DNA of 40,299 nt from Oscillospiraceae bacterium (lineage in GTDB: Bacteria; Bacillota; Clostridia; Oscillospirales; Ruminococcaceae). Of the stretch, positions 33,363 through 40,299 are shown in pieces (position 1 is the stretch's first letter; the number at the start of each line of letters is the position of its first letter). A program made the position numbers and the translations under genes. The DNA lies in the NCBI GenBank assembly GCA_022769365.1, contig JALEJO010000076.1, positions 1 through 40,299 on the forward strand. Direction: 5' to 3'. The notes under the pieces are model-generated. The model saw only the letters and a list, made by a program, of their open reading frames with translations, was not told the DNA's origin and ran no database searches.

Positions 33363-34319
33363 TTATTTTGCTTTTCCAAGGAATGCTGCACCGATTATAC
33401 CGGCATCATTTCCAAGTTTTGCAATAACTATTTCAGTATTTTTCTTTGAATTTCTTGTGTAGACTTCTTTCTTTACAATTTCTTTCATTGGAAGAAGAAG
33501 AGGATCGCCTTCGTTGCATACACCGCCGCCTATGCAAAGAACGTCAGGCTGGAAGATGTTTATTGTGTTTGTAATGCCTGCTGCAAGATATTTGATATAC
33601 TTGTCTACAACAGCCTTAGCCGCAGGGTCGCCCATTCTCATAGCTTCAAAAGATGTTCTTGCTGAAACTTTGCCTTTTCTGTCAAGTGTTATTTTATGCA
33701 TAACGCTTGTTTTGTCAGCATCCATTGCTTCCTTTGTCATTCTGATAAGACCTGTTGCTGATGAGAATACTTCAAAACAGCCTTTTCTTCCGCAAGTACA
33801 CTGAGGGCCGTCAACTTCTATAACAGTATGTCCGATTTCAGCACCGCCGAAGTTTGAACCTGCATAAATTTTGCCGTCAACGATTATACCGCCGCCAACA
33901 CCTGTTCCAAGTGTGATGCAGACAGCATTTTTAGCACCCTTTGCAGCACCTGCAACATATTCACCATAAGCAGCAGCGTTTGCATCGTTTTCAACGAATG
34001 CCTGTTTGCCTGTTGCTTCAGATATGTATTTTACCATTGGAGTATTGTTGAAACCAAGGTTGTTTGAATATTCGATAATACCTGTTTCGCTGTTTGCAAT
34101 ACCCGGTGTGCCGATACCGATCCATTCAATATCGTCCATTGTAAGACCTGCATCTGTTGTTGCTTTAACTGCCATTTTAGCCATATCATCAGCTATTTCT
34201 TTTTCAGGTCTTGGGAGATTTGTTTTTGTGCTTGCTTTTGAGATTATTTCGTAGTTTTCGTTAACTACACCTGCAACGATATTTGTACCGCCGAGGTCAA
34301 TTCCGATATAATATTTCAT
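33363..34319 (-). CDS. glk: Glucokinase, ROK family
   Basis: The 318-residue protein has the ATP-binding motif GIDLGGTNIVAG at the N-terminus and ENDANAAAYGE with the catalytic Asp. It also has LGTGVGGGIIVDG, the ROK signature GGAEIGHTVIEVDG and zinc site CTCGRKGCFE. It phosphorylates glucose to glucose 6-phosphate with ATP in the cytoplasm. No N-terminal winged helix is present, so it is a kinase and not a ROK repressor. GGAGG precedes the ATG. It is the last gene of a probable operon with manA, separated from it by a small hairpin, and ends in a strong terminator. Confidence 0.95.
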   Translation of the reverse strand: MKYYIGIDLGGTNIVAGVVNENYEIISKASTKTNLPRPEKEIADDMAKMAVKATTDAGLTMDDIEWIGIGTPGIANSETGIIEYSNNLGFNNTPMVKYISEATGKQAFVENDANAAAYGEYVAGAAKGAKNAVCITLGTGVGGGIIVDGKIYAGSNFGGAEIGHTVIEVDGPQCTCGRKGCFEVFSSATGLIRMTKEAMDADKTSVMHKITLDRKGKVSARTSFEAMRMGDPAAKAVVDKYIKYLAAGITNTINIFQPDVLCIGGGVCNEGDPLLLPMKEIVKKEVYTRNSKKNTEIVIAKLGNDAGIIGAAFLGKAK

Positions 34320-34347
34320 ATCTGCCTCCGTTTTTTATAATTTATTC

Positions 34348-34371
34348 AAAACCCGATTAACGGGATTTTTT
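34348..34371 (-). terminator. Small hairpin between manA and glk
   Basis: CCCG (34352-34355) and CGGG (34361-34364), flanked by A and T runs, sit in the 56-base gap between manA and glk. It could partly terminate transcription before glk. The stem is short. Confidence 0.45.
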
Positions 34372-34375
34372 CCTT

Positions 34376-35335
34376 TTACATCCTTGTGCAAATAATATCA
34401 AGTTTTCCCGATATTTTATAAACACCGTTTCCCGCAGGAATGAAAAGAGATGAACCTTTTTTTACTTCAATTTTTTCATTTTCACATTCAATAAAACCTT
34501 CACCGTCAATTACAAGAATATGATGGAAAGATGCTGCATCAGCAAAGAAATTAATTGTTCCGCCCTGAATTTCAACCTTTATTACCATAAAATAATCGCA
34601 CTGGCATAAAATCTTTGCAGGATTTCCAAAATACATTTCAGTGTCATGATCTTCCTGCGGCGGTGCAGGTGAAAGATTTGTAACATCAAGAGCTTTTTGT
34701 ATGTGAAGAGGTCTTGTGTTGCCGTCTTTGTCTTTTCTGTTGTAGTCATACACTCTGTAGGTAGTGTTTGAATTTTCCTGTATTTCGGCAATTAATATAC
34801 CTTTTCCTATTGCGTGTATTGTTCCTGACGGAATATAGAAAACATCGCCCTTTTTCACCTGTACATAATTGAGTTTTTCTGTAAGAGTATTGTTTTCTAT
34901 GCTTTCTTTAAATTCCTCTTTAGTTATTTTTTCATTGAATCCATAGACAAGTTCAGCATCGGGTTCACAGTCGATTATATACCACATTTCTGTTTTGCCC
35001 GGTTCGCCCTCGTTTTTAAAAGCATATTCATCACTTGGATGAACCTGAATTGAAAGGTCTTTTTTTGCATCTATGAGTTTTATAAGCACAGGCAGACCGC
35101 CGTACTTTTCGCATTTTGTTCCAAGAACTTTAATTCCGTTTGCTTCTATATATTCAGCAAGAGTTTTACCTTTAAAATCTCCGTTTTTAATAATGCTGTT
35201 TCCGTCTTTTCGTGCAGATAATTCCCAGCTTTCAGCTATTATTTCCTTATCGGACTCTTTTCCGTATTCTTCACGAAGACGTGTTCCTCCCCAAAGGTAA
35301 TCTTTGCATTCTCCCTGTAATTCAAGAATCTGCAT
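34376..35335 (-). CDS. manA: Mannose-6-phosphate isomerase, class I
   Basis: The 319-residue protein has the cupin-type motifs of the family. The start is KDYLWGGTRLREEYGK, LPVLIKLIDAKKDLSIQVHPSDEYA holds the metal-binding Gln and His, and KTEMWYII the Glu. FYIPSGTIHAIGKGILIAEIQENSNTTYR contains the last His and catalytic region. It interconverts mannose 6-phosphate and fructose 6-phosphate. AGAGGGGAG precedes the ATG, 21 bases after the lysozyme gene, which makes it part of the same transcription unit. With glk downstream it forms a hexose entry module. Confidence 0.95.
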   Translation of the reverse strand: MQILELQGECKDYLWGGTRLREEYGKESDKEIIAESWELSARKDGNSIIKNGDFKGKTLAEYIEANGIKVLGTKCEKYGGLPVLIKLIDAKKDLSIQVHPSDEYAFKNEGEPGKTEMWYIIDCEPDAELVYGFNEKITKEEFKESIENNTLTEKLNYVQVKKGDVFYIPSGTIHAIGKGILIAEIQENSNTTYRVYDYNRKDKDGNTRPLHIQKALDVTNLSPAPPQEDHDTEMYFGNPAKILCQCDYFMVIKVEIQGGTINFFADAASFHHILVIDGEGFIECENEKIEVKKGSSLFIPAGNGVYKISGKLDIICTRM

Positions 35336-35356
35336 TTTTTTCTCCCCTCTATAAAA

Positions 35357-36133
35357 TTATTTTTCTTTCAGATTGAATTCTTGAAGAAAATTTTTATAAT
35401 TTCCATTGTAAACATTAAGGTCTATAAACTGCTGATCGCCGTCATAACCTGAAAGTTTACCCTCATCATCAAACTGCCAGAAAGTCCAGTCGAGATATGG
35501 TTCATAGTATGTGTTTCTCATCCAAAGAGTATATTTTTTCCATTCACTTCCCGATGAAAGATATTTAAGATATGCTTTAGGTGTTGTATAAAGTATAGGA
35601 GTAACACCATAATAATCTTTCAGTTTAACAAGAAGTGCATCTAATTGCTGCTGGGTGTATAATTTTTCTGAATCATCTTCATTTGTAAGTTCAAAGTCAA
35701 CAACAGGAGGAAGCACATTTTCAGTTTTTGGTACATTGGAAATAAAATTTTCCGCTTGAGTAAGTCCTTCCGTTCCAAAACTGAAATAATGATATGCACC
35801 TGCATATATTCCTGACTCCTGTGAACCCTGCCAGTTTGCGTTGAAGTTTGAATCAACATAATCTGCACCCTCGGTTGCCTTGATAAAAGCAAAGCTTATA
35901 TTCTGAGCGTGAAGCGTGTTCCAGTCGATATTTCCCTGATACCTTGAAACATCAACTCCACGAACGTCATATTTGTTTGTATCAGGCTTTGTAACCTCGA
36001 TTTTACCGCTGTATGCAAGGTAAAGTCTGCCTGCTATAAAACCTATATAACAAACTCTTATGAGTAATATTGCTGCAATTATGGCGGCAATTGTGCCGAT
36101 AACTCTTTTGATTGATAGTTTCTTTTTCTTCAT
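35357..36133 (-). CDS. Membrane-anchored GH25 lysozyme (muramidase)
   Basis: The 258-residue protein begins with a Lys-rich stretch and one hydrophobic segment (about 11-31), so it is exported and probably membrane-anchored. The GH25 domain starts at VRGVDVSRYQGNIDW (58-71), continues with FAFIKATEGADYVD and GAYHYFSFG, and has the catalytic pair in PVVDFE (Asp146, Glu148). It ends in LDWTFWQFDDEGKLSGYDG. GH25 enzymes cut the bond between N-acetylmuramic acid and N-acetylglucosamine in peptidoglycan. The gene lies 8 bases after nadC and 21 bases before manA. It has no repeat or wall-binding module. Confidence 0.93.
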   Translation of the reverse strand: MKKKKLSIKRVIGTIAAIIAAILLIRVCYIGFIAGRLYLAYSGKIEVTKPDTNKYDVRGVDVSRYQGNIDWNTLHAQNISFAFIKATEGADYVDSNFNANWQGSQESGIYAGAYHYFSFGTEGLTQAENFISNVPKTENVLPPVVDFELTNEDDSEKLYTQQQLDALLVKLKDYYGVTPILYTTPKAYLKYLSSGSEWKKYTLWMRNTYYEPYLDWTFWQFDDEGKLSGYDGDQQFIDLNVYNGNYKNFLQEFNLKEK

Positions 36134-36141
36134 TCAGCGGT

Positions 36142-36981
36142 TCACTTTTCGATTCTCATTGAAATGTCGAAACATTTAACAGAATGTGTTAAAGCACCAA
36201 GAGATATAATGTCAACACCTGTTTCGGCAACCTGTCTGATATTTTCAATTGTTACGTTGCCTGATGCTTCAAGCGGAACTTCTCCGCTTGTGATTTCAAC
36301 GGCTTCTTTCATCATATCACAAGGCATATTGTCGAGCATTATAATATCTGCACCTGCTGCAAGTGCCTCTTTAAGTTCATCAAGAGTTCTGACTTCAACT
36401 TCAATCTTTACCATATGACCTATTTTTTCACGAAGTGCTGAAACAGCCGGTGTTATTCCGCCGTATGCGTCAATATGGTTGTCTTTAAGCATTGCACCAT
36501 CAGATAAATTATATCTGTGGTTTTTTCCGCCGCCTACTGTAACGGCATATTTCTGGAGTCTGCGGAGTCCCGGAAGAGTTTTTCTTGTGTCGGTGATATG
36601 TGCATTTGTGCCTTCAACGAGTTTAACACATTTATTTGTGGCAGTTGCAATACCTGACATATGCTGTAAAATATTAAGGGCTGTTCTTTCGCCTTTAAGA
36701 AGAGTTTTTGTGCTTCCATACATTCTTGCGATTATATCGCCTTTTTTAACTTCACTGCCGTCATTTATTAAAATATTAAAATCAACATCATTTCCGACAA
36801 GTTCAAAAACACGTTTTGCTATTTCAATGCCGCAAAGTATACCTGTATCTTTTGCTACATAATATGCATCTGAAACTGAATCATCAGGTATAAGATAATC
36901 TGTTGTAACATCAACATAGTTTATATCTTCGTCAATTGCTCTTTTAATTATGTCATCAACATAAAACATTGGAAGGTTCAT
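36142..36981 (-). CDS. nadC: Nicotinate-nucleotide pyrophosphorylase (carboxylating)
   Basis: The 279-residue protein has the quinolinate phosphoribosyltransferase motifs. They include LKGERTALNILQHMSGIAT, ITDTRKTLPGLRRLQKYAV, GGGKNHRYNLSDGAMLKDNHI, IKIEVEVRT-like strand and VPLEASGNVTIENI. It converts quinolinate and PRPP to nicotinate mononucleotide, the last step of de novo synthesis before NAD assembly. GAAAGGA precedes the ATG. It is 20 bases after lexA and belongs to the nadB-lexA-nadC cluster. nadA is not in the window. Confidence 0.96.
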   Translation of the reverse strand: MNLPMFYVDDIIKRAIDEDINYVDVTTDYLIPDDSVSDAYYVAKDTGILCGIEIAKRVFELVGNDVDFNILINDGSEVKKGDIIARMYGSTKTLLKGERTALNILQHMSGIATATNKCVKLVEGTNAHITDTRKTLPGLRRLQKYAVTVGGGKNHRYNLSDGAMLKDNHIDAYGGITPAVSALREKIGHMVKIEVEVRTLDELKEALAAGADIIMLDNMPCDMMKEAVEITSGEVPLEASGNVTIENIRQVAETGVDIISLGALTHSVKCFDISMRIEK

Positions 36982-37001
36982 TTTAAATTGTTTCCTTTCA
37001 G

Positions 37002-37601
37002 TTAGTATTCTCTCTGAAGTCCCACCACTTTGCCAAGTATTGAAACATCATCTGAAATTATAGGCTGCATAGAGTCATTTTCAGGCTGTAATCTGAAATG
37101 ACCGTTTTCTTTATAAAAAGTTTTTACAGTTGCATCTTCGCCGTTTACAAGTGCAACGACCATATCGCCGTTTTCGGCAAAAGAAGTTTTTTTGGCAACT
37201 ATTATATCTCCGTCAAATATACCGGCGTTTATCATACTTTCACCACGTACTTTAAGTGCAAAAAGTTCGCCGTCATATTTTTTTGAAGAAATAAACGAAA
37301 TATATCCTGAAATATTTTGTATGGCTGTTATTGGTTCACCTGCTGTAATTATCCCTAAAACAGGAACTTTAACAGAGGCGGCATCATTTTTATATATTCT
37401 TTTTAAACTTCTGCCGCCTCTTCCTGTTCTTTCAAGATAACCTTCTGATATAAGAAGATTAATATATTTATGACCTGTTGAAGAAGAGGTGAAATTCATC
37501 ATATCACAAAGTTCTCTGCAAGTTGGAGGAAAACCGTTTTGTTCAATAAATTCATCGATATTAACTAATGCTTCCTGCATCTTTTCACGTTCTTTAGACA
37601 T
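37002..37601 (-). CDS. lexA: LexA repressor (SOS regulator)
   Basis: The 199-residue protein has an N-terminal winged helix with FPPTCRELCDMMNFTSSSTGHKYINLL (24-50). It also has the self-cleavage site A87-G88 in GIITAGEP, catalytic Ser122 in RGESMINAGIFDGD and Lys160 in DATVKTF. Cleavage on RecA filaments releases SOS genes. Family members with the same architecture also include phage-type repressors, but the full LexA length and both domains support LexA. It lies 24 bases after nadB and 20 before nadC, so it is co-transcribed with NAD genes. I saw no GAACnnnnGTTC box upstream of nadB. Confidence 0.9.
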   Translation of the reverse strand: MSKEREKMQEALVNIDEFIEQNGFPPTCRELCDMMNFTSSSTGHKYINLLISEGYLERTGRGGRSLKRIYKNDAASVKVPVLGIITAGEPITAIQNISGYISFISSKKYDGELFALKVRGESMINAGIFDGDIIVAKKTSFAENGDMVVALVNGEDATVKTFYKENGHFRLQPENDSMQPIISDDVSILGKVVGLQREY

Positions 37602-37625
37602 GATTTTTCAGCCTTTCATAATATT

Positions 37626-39095
37626 TTACGGAGTTTCTCCATTAACGACTTCCTGTAAGATTATTTTTGCACATACAACAGCCGCCATAGATTCAACATA
37701 ATCTTCAGCAGGAATATAGTTTCCTTCGAGAATTGTTTTTTCAAGTTCTTTTATTTTTTCAAGACCGCTTACAGCTTCGTCAAGATGTTTTTCAACAAAA
37801 TAGCTTCTTTGTAAAATTCCTCTTACGGCTGTTTTTATGCCTGTCGGGATATGTTTTGCGTCAGGTGAAAAACTAAAATCTGCTTCTTCAAAGTCTTTTG
37901 GTGCAGAATCTTTTTTCTTTGCAATGTCAAGTGCCGCCTGTCTTGAGAAAACAAGTGCTTCAAGAAGTGAATTACTTGCAAGACGGTTTCCGCCGTGAAC
38001 ACCTGTGCAGGAACATTCACCGCACGCATACATATTTTTAATTGTTGTTTCAGAATTTTTATCTACCTTTATTCCGCCCATAAGATAATGCTGGCAAGGG
38101 AATATAGGTATGCAGTCCTTAGACATATCATATCCTCTTTCAAGGAGATTTTCATAAATCATAGGGAAACGGTGTTTAAGATATTCTTCCCCTTTATATC
38201 TTATGTCTATGTAGAAATTATCTGAATTTGTTGCACGGCTTTCTTCCATAATGGCATGAGAAACAACATCTCTTGGTGCAAGTTCAAGACGTTTATCGTA
38301 TTTCTGCATAAATCTTTCTTTTTTATTGTTAAGCAGATAAGCACCTTCGCCTCTTACAGATTCCGAAACAAGGAAACATTCTCTTGTTTTATGGTCATTA
38401 AATGCAGTAGGGTGGAACTGTATCCAGCTTAAATGAGAAATTTCAGCACCTATATTATGTGCAAATGCAATTCCGTCGCCTGTTGCAATGGATGAGTTTG
38501 TTGTAAATGCATATATTCTGCCAATACCGCCCGTTGCAAGAATGAGATAATGACAGTGATAAGCTGTATAAACGTCATTTCTGACAACATTTATTGAAAA
38601 ACCTGTTGATGTCTTTTTAAGTCCGCACATAACAGAATTATCTTTTATTGTAACATTTGGAAGAGTCTGAACTTTTGCAAGAAGTTTTTTTACAATTTCA
38701 GCACCTGTTGCATCAGCGTGGTGGAAAATTCTTCTTCTTGAATGTCCGCCTTCAAGAGTTCTGTCGAGTTCGCCTGTTTCATTTCTGTCGAAATCAACAC
38801 CTACTTTTATGAGGGTGTCTATTTCGTGTGCAGCCTGTTTAACAAGGATGTCGACTGTTTCAGGGTTGTTTTTCTGTTTACCTGCTATGAAAGTATCTTC
38901 TTTGTGTTTTTCGGTTGTATCGTCATCTACAGGCTTATAGACACCTGCAATGCCGCCCTGTGCAAGTGAAGAATTACAAAGAGTAAGTTCTTTTTTTGAA
39001 AGCACAAGAACTTTCATATCTGATGGCAAATTCATTGCACCGTAAAGACCTGCACTGCCGCTTCCGACCACAATTACATCATACTTATTTGCCAT
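37626..39095 (-). CDS. nadB: L-aspartate oxidase
   Basis: The 489-residue flavoprotein has the dinucleotide-binding motif VVGSGSAGLYGA at the N-terminus and SLAQGGIAGVYKP as the FAD-binding segment. GGHSRRRIFHHADATG contains the active-site Arg/His region. IQFHPTAF and the conserved CSCTGVHGGNRLASNSLLEALVF close the FAD domain. It oxidises L-aspartate to iminoaspartate, the first step of de novo NAD synthesis. The ATG at 39095 sits behind GAAGGT; the frame extends to 39116 without a better site. It is the promoter-proximal gene of the nadB-lexA-nadC-lysozyme-manA-glk cluster, with a promoter at 39166-39194. Confidence 0.97.
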   Translation of the reverse strand: MANKYDVIVVGSGSAGLYGAMNLPSDMKVLVLSKKELTLCNSSLAQGGIAGVYKPVDDDTTEKHKEDTFIAGKQKNNPETVDILVKQAAHEIDTLIKVGVDFDRNETGELDRTLEGGHSRRRIFHHADATGAEIVKKLLAKVQTLPNVTIKDNSVMCGLKKTSTGFSINVVRNDVYTAYHCHYLILATGGIGRIYAFTTNSSIATGDGIAFAHNIGAEISHLSWIQFHPTAFNDHKTRECFLVSESVRGEGAYLLNNKKERFMQKYDKRLELAPRDVVSHAIMEESRATNSDNFYIDIRYKGEEYLKHRFPMIYENLLERGYDMSKDCIPIFPCQHYLMGGIKVDKNSETTIKNMYACGECSCTGVHGGNRLASNSLLEALVFSRQAALDIAKKKDSAPKDFEEADFSFSPDAKHIPTGIKTAVRGILQRSYFVEKHLDEAVSGLEKIKELEKTILEGNYIPAEDYVESMAAVVCAKIILQEVVNGETP

Positions 39096-39165
39096 AATAG
39101 TACCTTCTTTCATCATCAGCAGCTTTATTTTTATAATGCCGCCTTAATTTTAAATTACAAATGCT

Positions 39166-39194
39166 ATTATATCACAAAATTTTCTCTTTTTCAA
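39166..39194 (-). promoter_or_regulatory. SigA-type promoter for the nadB operon
   Basis: On the minus strand, TTGAAA (39189-39194), a 17-bp spacer and TATAAT (39166-39171) in the context TTTTGTGATATAAT. It is the only promoter I can read upstream of nadB. Confidence 0.75.
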
Positions 39195-39246
39195 TACTTT
39201 ACATATTATTTACAATAAAAATTTATTTTAATAACTCCAAATTATT

Positions 39247-39305
39247 AATGAGGAGTGAGGAATTAGGAATTAGGAATGAGGAATTAAAGTGTCGCCTGCG
39301 GCGAC
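39247..39305. repeat. Short repeat copy R9 (terminal repeat plus one hairpin)
   Basis: AATGAGGAGTGAGGAATT is followed by two more such units, then GTCGCC/GGCGAC. The inner modules and the opposite end are missing. It may be a solo end of the dispersed family. Read on the minus strand it lies just after queH, where its hairpin could act as a transcript end. Confidence 0.8.
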
Positions 39306-39325
39306 GAATTTTATAAATTCTTCTT

Positions 39326-39967
39326 CTATTCAACTTTTACAACAGGCGGAATGGTATTCCGTTTACTGAAAACACAACCGCAATAATTTTGTCTGTATAG
39401 ATTATATTGATGTGATAATTCTATTGAACGAATATAACCGCCCTTTTTCTTGAAATCTGAAAACAAATAAGGTATACCGTATTTTTCAGATGACTGTTTT
39501 CCGCATTCATTTAAAAATTGAGAATCTTTCATCGGACTTATTGAAAGAGTTGTTGTAAAATAGTCAGCATTATATAAAACGGCTTTTTCTGCTGCATTTT
39601 CTATTCTGTGAGAAAGGCAAATCCTGCATCTTTCGCCTCTTTCGGGGTCTTTTTCGTGGCCTTTTACAAGTTTGTAAAAATCATTTTCATTATATTCGGC
39701 AGATGCAAAAGATATTTTGTTTTTATGCGGTAATTCTTTTACAAGTCTTTCAAGTTCTTCAAGCCTGAATTTATATTCCGATTCAGGACTTATATTCGGG
39801 TTGTAGTAATAGAGTATTATATTAAAATAATTTGAAAGATATTCCAGAACATAACTCGAACAAGGTGCACAACAGCTGTGAAGAAAAAGCAGGGGAGTTT
39901 TTCCCGATTCGGTTATTTTTTTAAGTTCCTTATTAAGTACAAGCTGATAATTTATTTTCTGAACCAT
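39326..39967 (-). CDS. queH: Epoxyqueuosine reductase QueH
   Basis: The 213-residue protein has the QueH (formerly DUF208) cysteine pattern. LFLHSCCAPCSSYVLEYL lies near residues 27-44, GERCRICLSHRI near 110, and NYCGCVFS near the C-terminus. In addition it has FTTTLSISPMKDS and YLFSDFKKKGGYIRSIELS. The Cys residues bind an iron-sulfur cluster and metal, and the enzyme reduces epoxyqueuosine to queuosine in tRNA wobble positions. The ATG is two bases after the ricT stop codon, so the two are coupled. Length is normal for the short QueH form. Confidence 0.93.
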   Translation of the reverse strand: MVQKINYQLVLNKELKKITESGKTPLLFLHSCCAPCSSYVLEYLSNYFNIILYYYNPNISPESEYKFRLEELERLVKELPHKNKISFASAEYNENDFYKLVKGHEKDPERGERCRICLSHRIENAAEKAVLYNADYFTTTLSISPMKDSQFLNECGKQSSEKYGIPYLFSDFKKKGGYIRSIELSHQYNLYRQNYCGCVFSKRNTIPPVVKVE

Positions 39968-39969
39968 TT

Positions 39970-40299
39970 TTATTTGTCCTCAAGACCTTTAAGTGCATTA
40001 ATTTCAGATTTATCCACTTTTATATAACCGTCTTTTAAAAGTTTTACGTCATTTTTATTTACTGTAACAGGAACGTCTGAACCATCAGGCATAATGCGAA
40101 GATTTCCCGAAAGAATATTTACTTCAATAACTTTGCCTTTACCCGATTCAGTCTGAACAATAGCACCTACTTTAGGTGTTATTTTAAGAAGTTCATCATA
40201 AACATTTTGTTCATATTTAAGACAGCACATAAGTCTGCCGCAAGCACCTGAAATTTTTCCCGGATTAAGTGAAAGTCCCTGCTCCTTTGCCATTTTAAT
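39970..40299 (-). CDS. ricT: RicT/YaaT-type PSP1-domain protein, C-terminal part
   Basis: About 110 residues of the C-terminal end are visible and the gene continues beyond the window. The motif SLNPGKISGACGRLMCCLKYEQNVYDELLKITPKVG is the diagnostic PSP1 segment with its paired Cys residues. RicT forms the Y-complex with RicA and RicF, binds [4Fe-4S] clusters and guides RNase Y-dependent mRNA maturation in Bacillus. An internal Met near 40293 is not the true start, since the PSP1 domain begins upstream. Its end is two bases from queH. Confidence 0.9.
   Translation of the reverse strand: MKMAKEQGLSLNPGKISGACGRLMCCLKYEQNVYDELLKITPKVGAIVQTESGKGKVIEVNILSGNLRIMPDGSDVPVTVNKNDVKLLKDGYIKVDKSEINALKGLEDK

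Noticed and set aside
39117..39246. LexA box upstream of nadB
   Set aside because: No GAACnnnnGTTC or close variant was seen in this stretch. The LexA site of this lineage may differ.

Overview
The window is chromosomal DNA of a low-GC, AT-rich Gram-positive bacterium. The gene order dnaA, dnaN, S4 protein (yaaA), recF, remB, gyrB, gyrA, together with a spoVAC homologue, a QueH, a GH25 lysozyme and AGGAGG ribosome binding sites, points to a Clostridia member. Ruminococcaceae/Oscillospirales is my best guess, inferred from overall flavour and not proven here. The replication origin lies inside the window.

Layout. 1-4.4 kb: partial lipoprotein gene, 2[4Fe-4S] ferredoxin, malQ, a CmpB-type membrane protein, an LD-carboxypeptidase and a HAD phosphatase. 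4.7-14.7 kb: the replication-initiation block on the minus strand (gyrA, a small membrane protein, gyrB, remB, recF, yaaA, dnaN, dnaA). The dnaA-dnaN gap holds DnaA boxes, a DnaA-trio and an AT-rich unwinding region arranged as in Bacillus subtilis oriC. 14.8-19.4 kb: dnaA promoter region, two large repeats, a rhodanese-TtcA-like fusion gene and a large membrane protein of the DUF6311 type. 19.8-26.8 kb: a compact phage-derived cassette (small and large terminase, portal, major capsid protein, prohead protease, connector and tail-like proteins) with no integrase, tape measure, lysis or regulatory genes. 26.8-33 kb: spoVAC, aldose epimerase, deoD, a polysaccharide flippase, and an ECF sigma factor with a Thr-rich membrane anti-sigma candidate. 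33.3-39.2 kb: a probable single minus-strand operon nadB-lexA-nadC-GH25 lysozyme-manA-glk. 39.3-40.3 kb: queH and the end of ricT.

The window also carries a dispersed family of modular palindromic repeats. There are eight large copies of about 240-300 bp and one short copy. They share imperfect terminal inverted repeats built from GAGGAATTAGGAATGAGG and contain exchangeable hairpin modules. All lie between genes: one splits the phage cassette, one abuts a stop codon, and one lies between a promoter and its gene.

The most unusual items are the integrase-less capsid/packaging cassette 7-14 kb from oriC, the modular repeat family, lexA embedded between nadB and nadC, and the rhodanese-TtcA fusion. 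Most promoters I can read share an extended -10 (TGnTATAAT) and an exact 17-bp spacer. No rRNA, tRNA or CRISPR array was seen.
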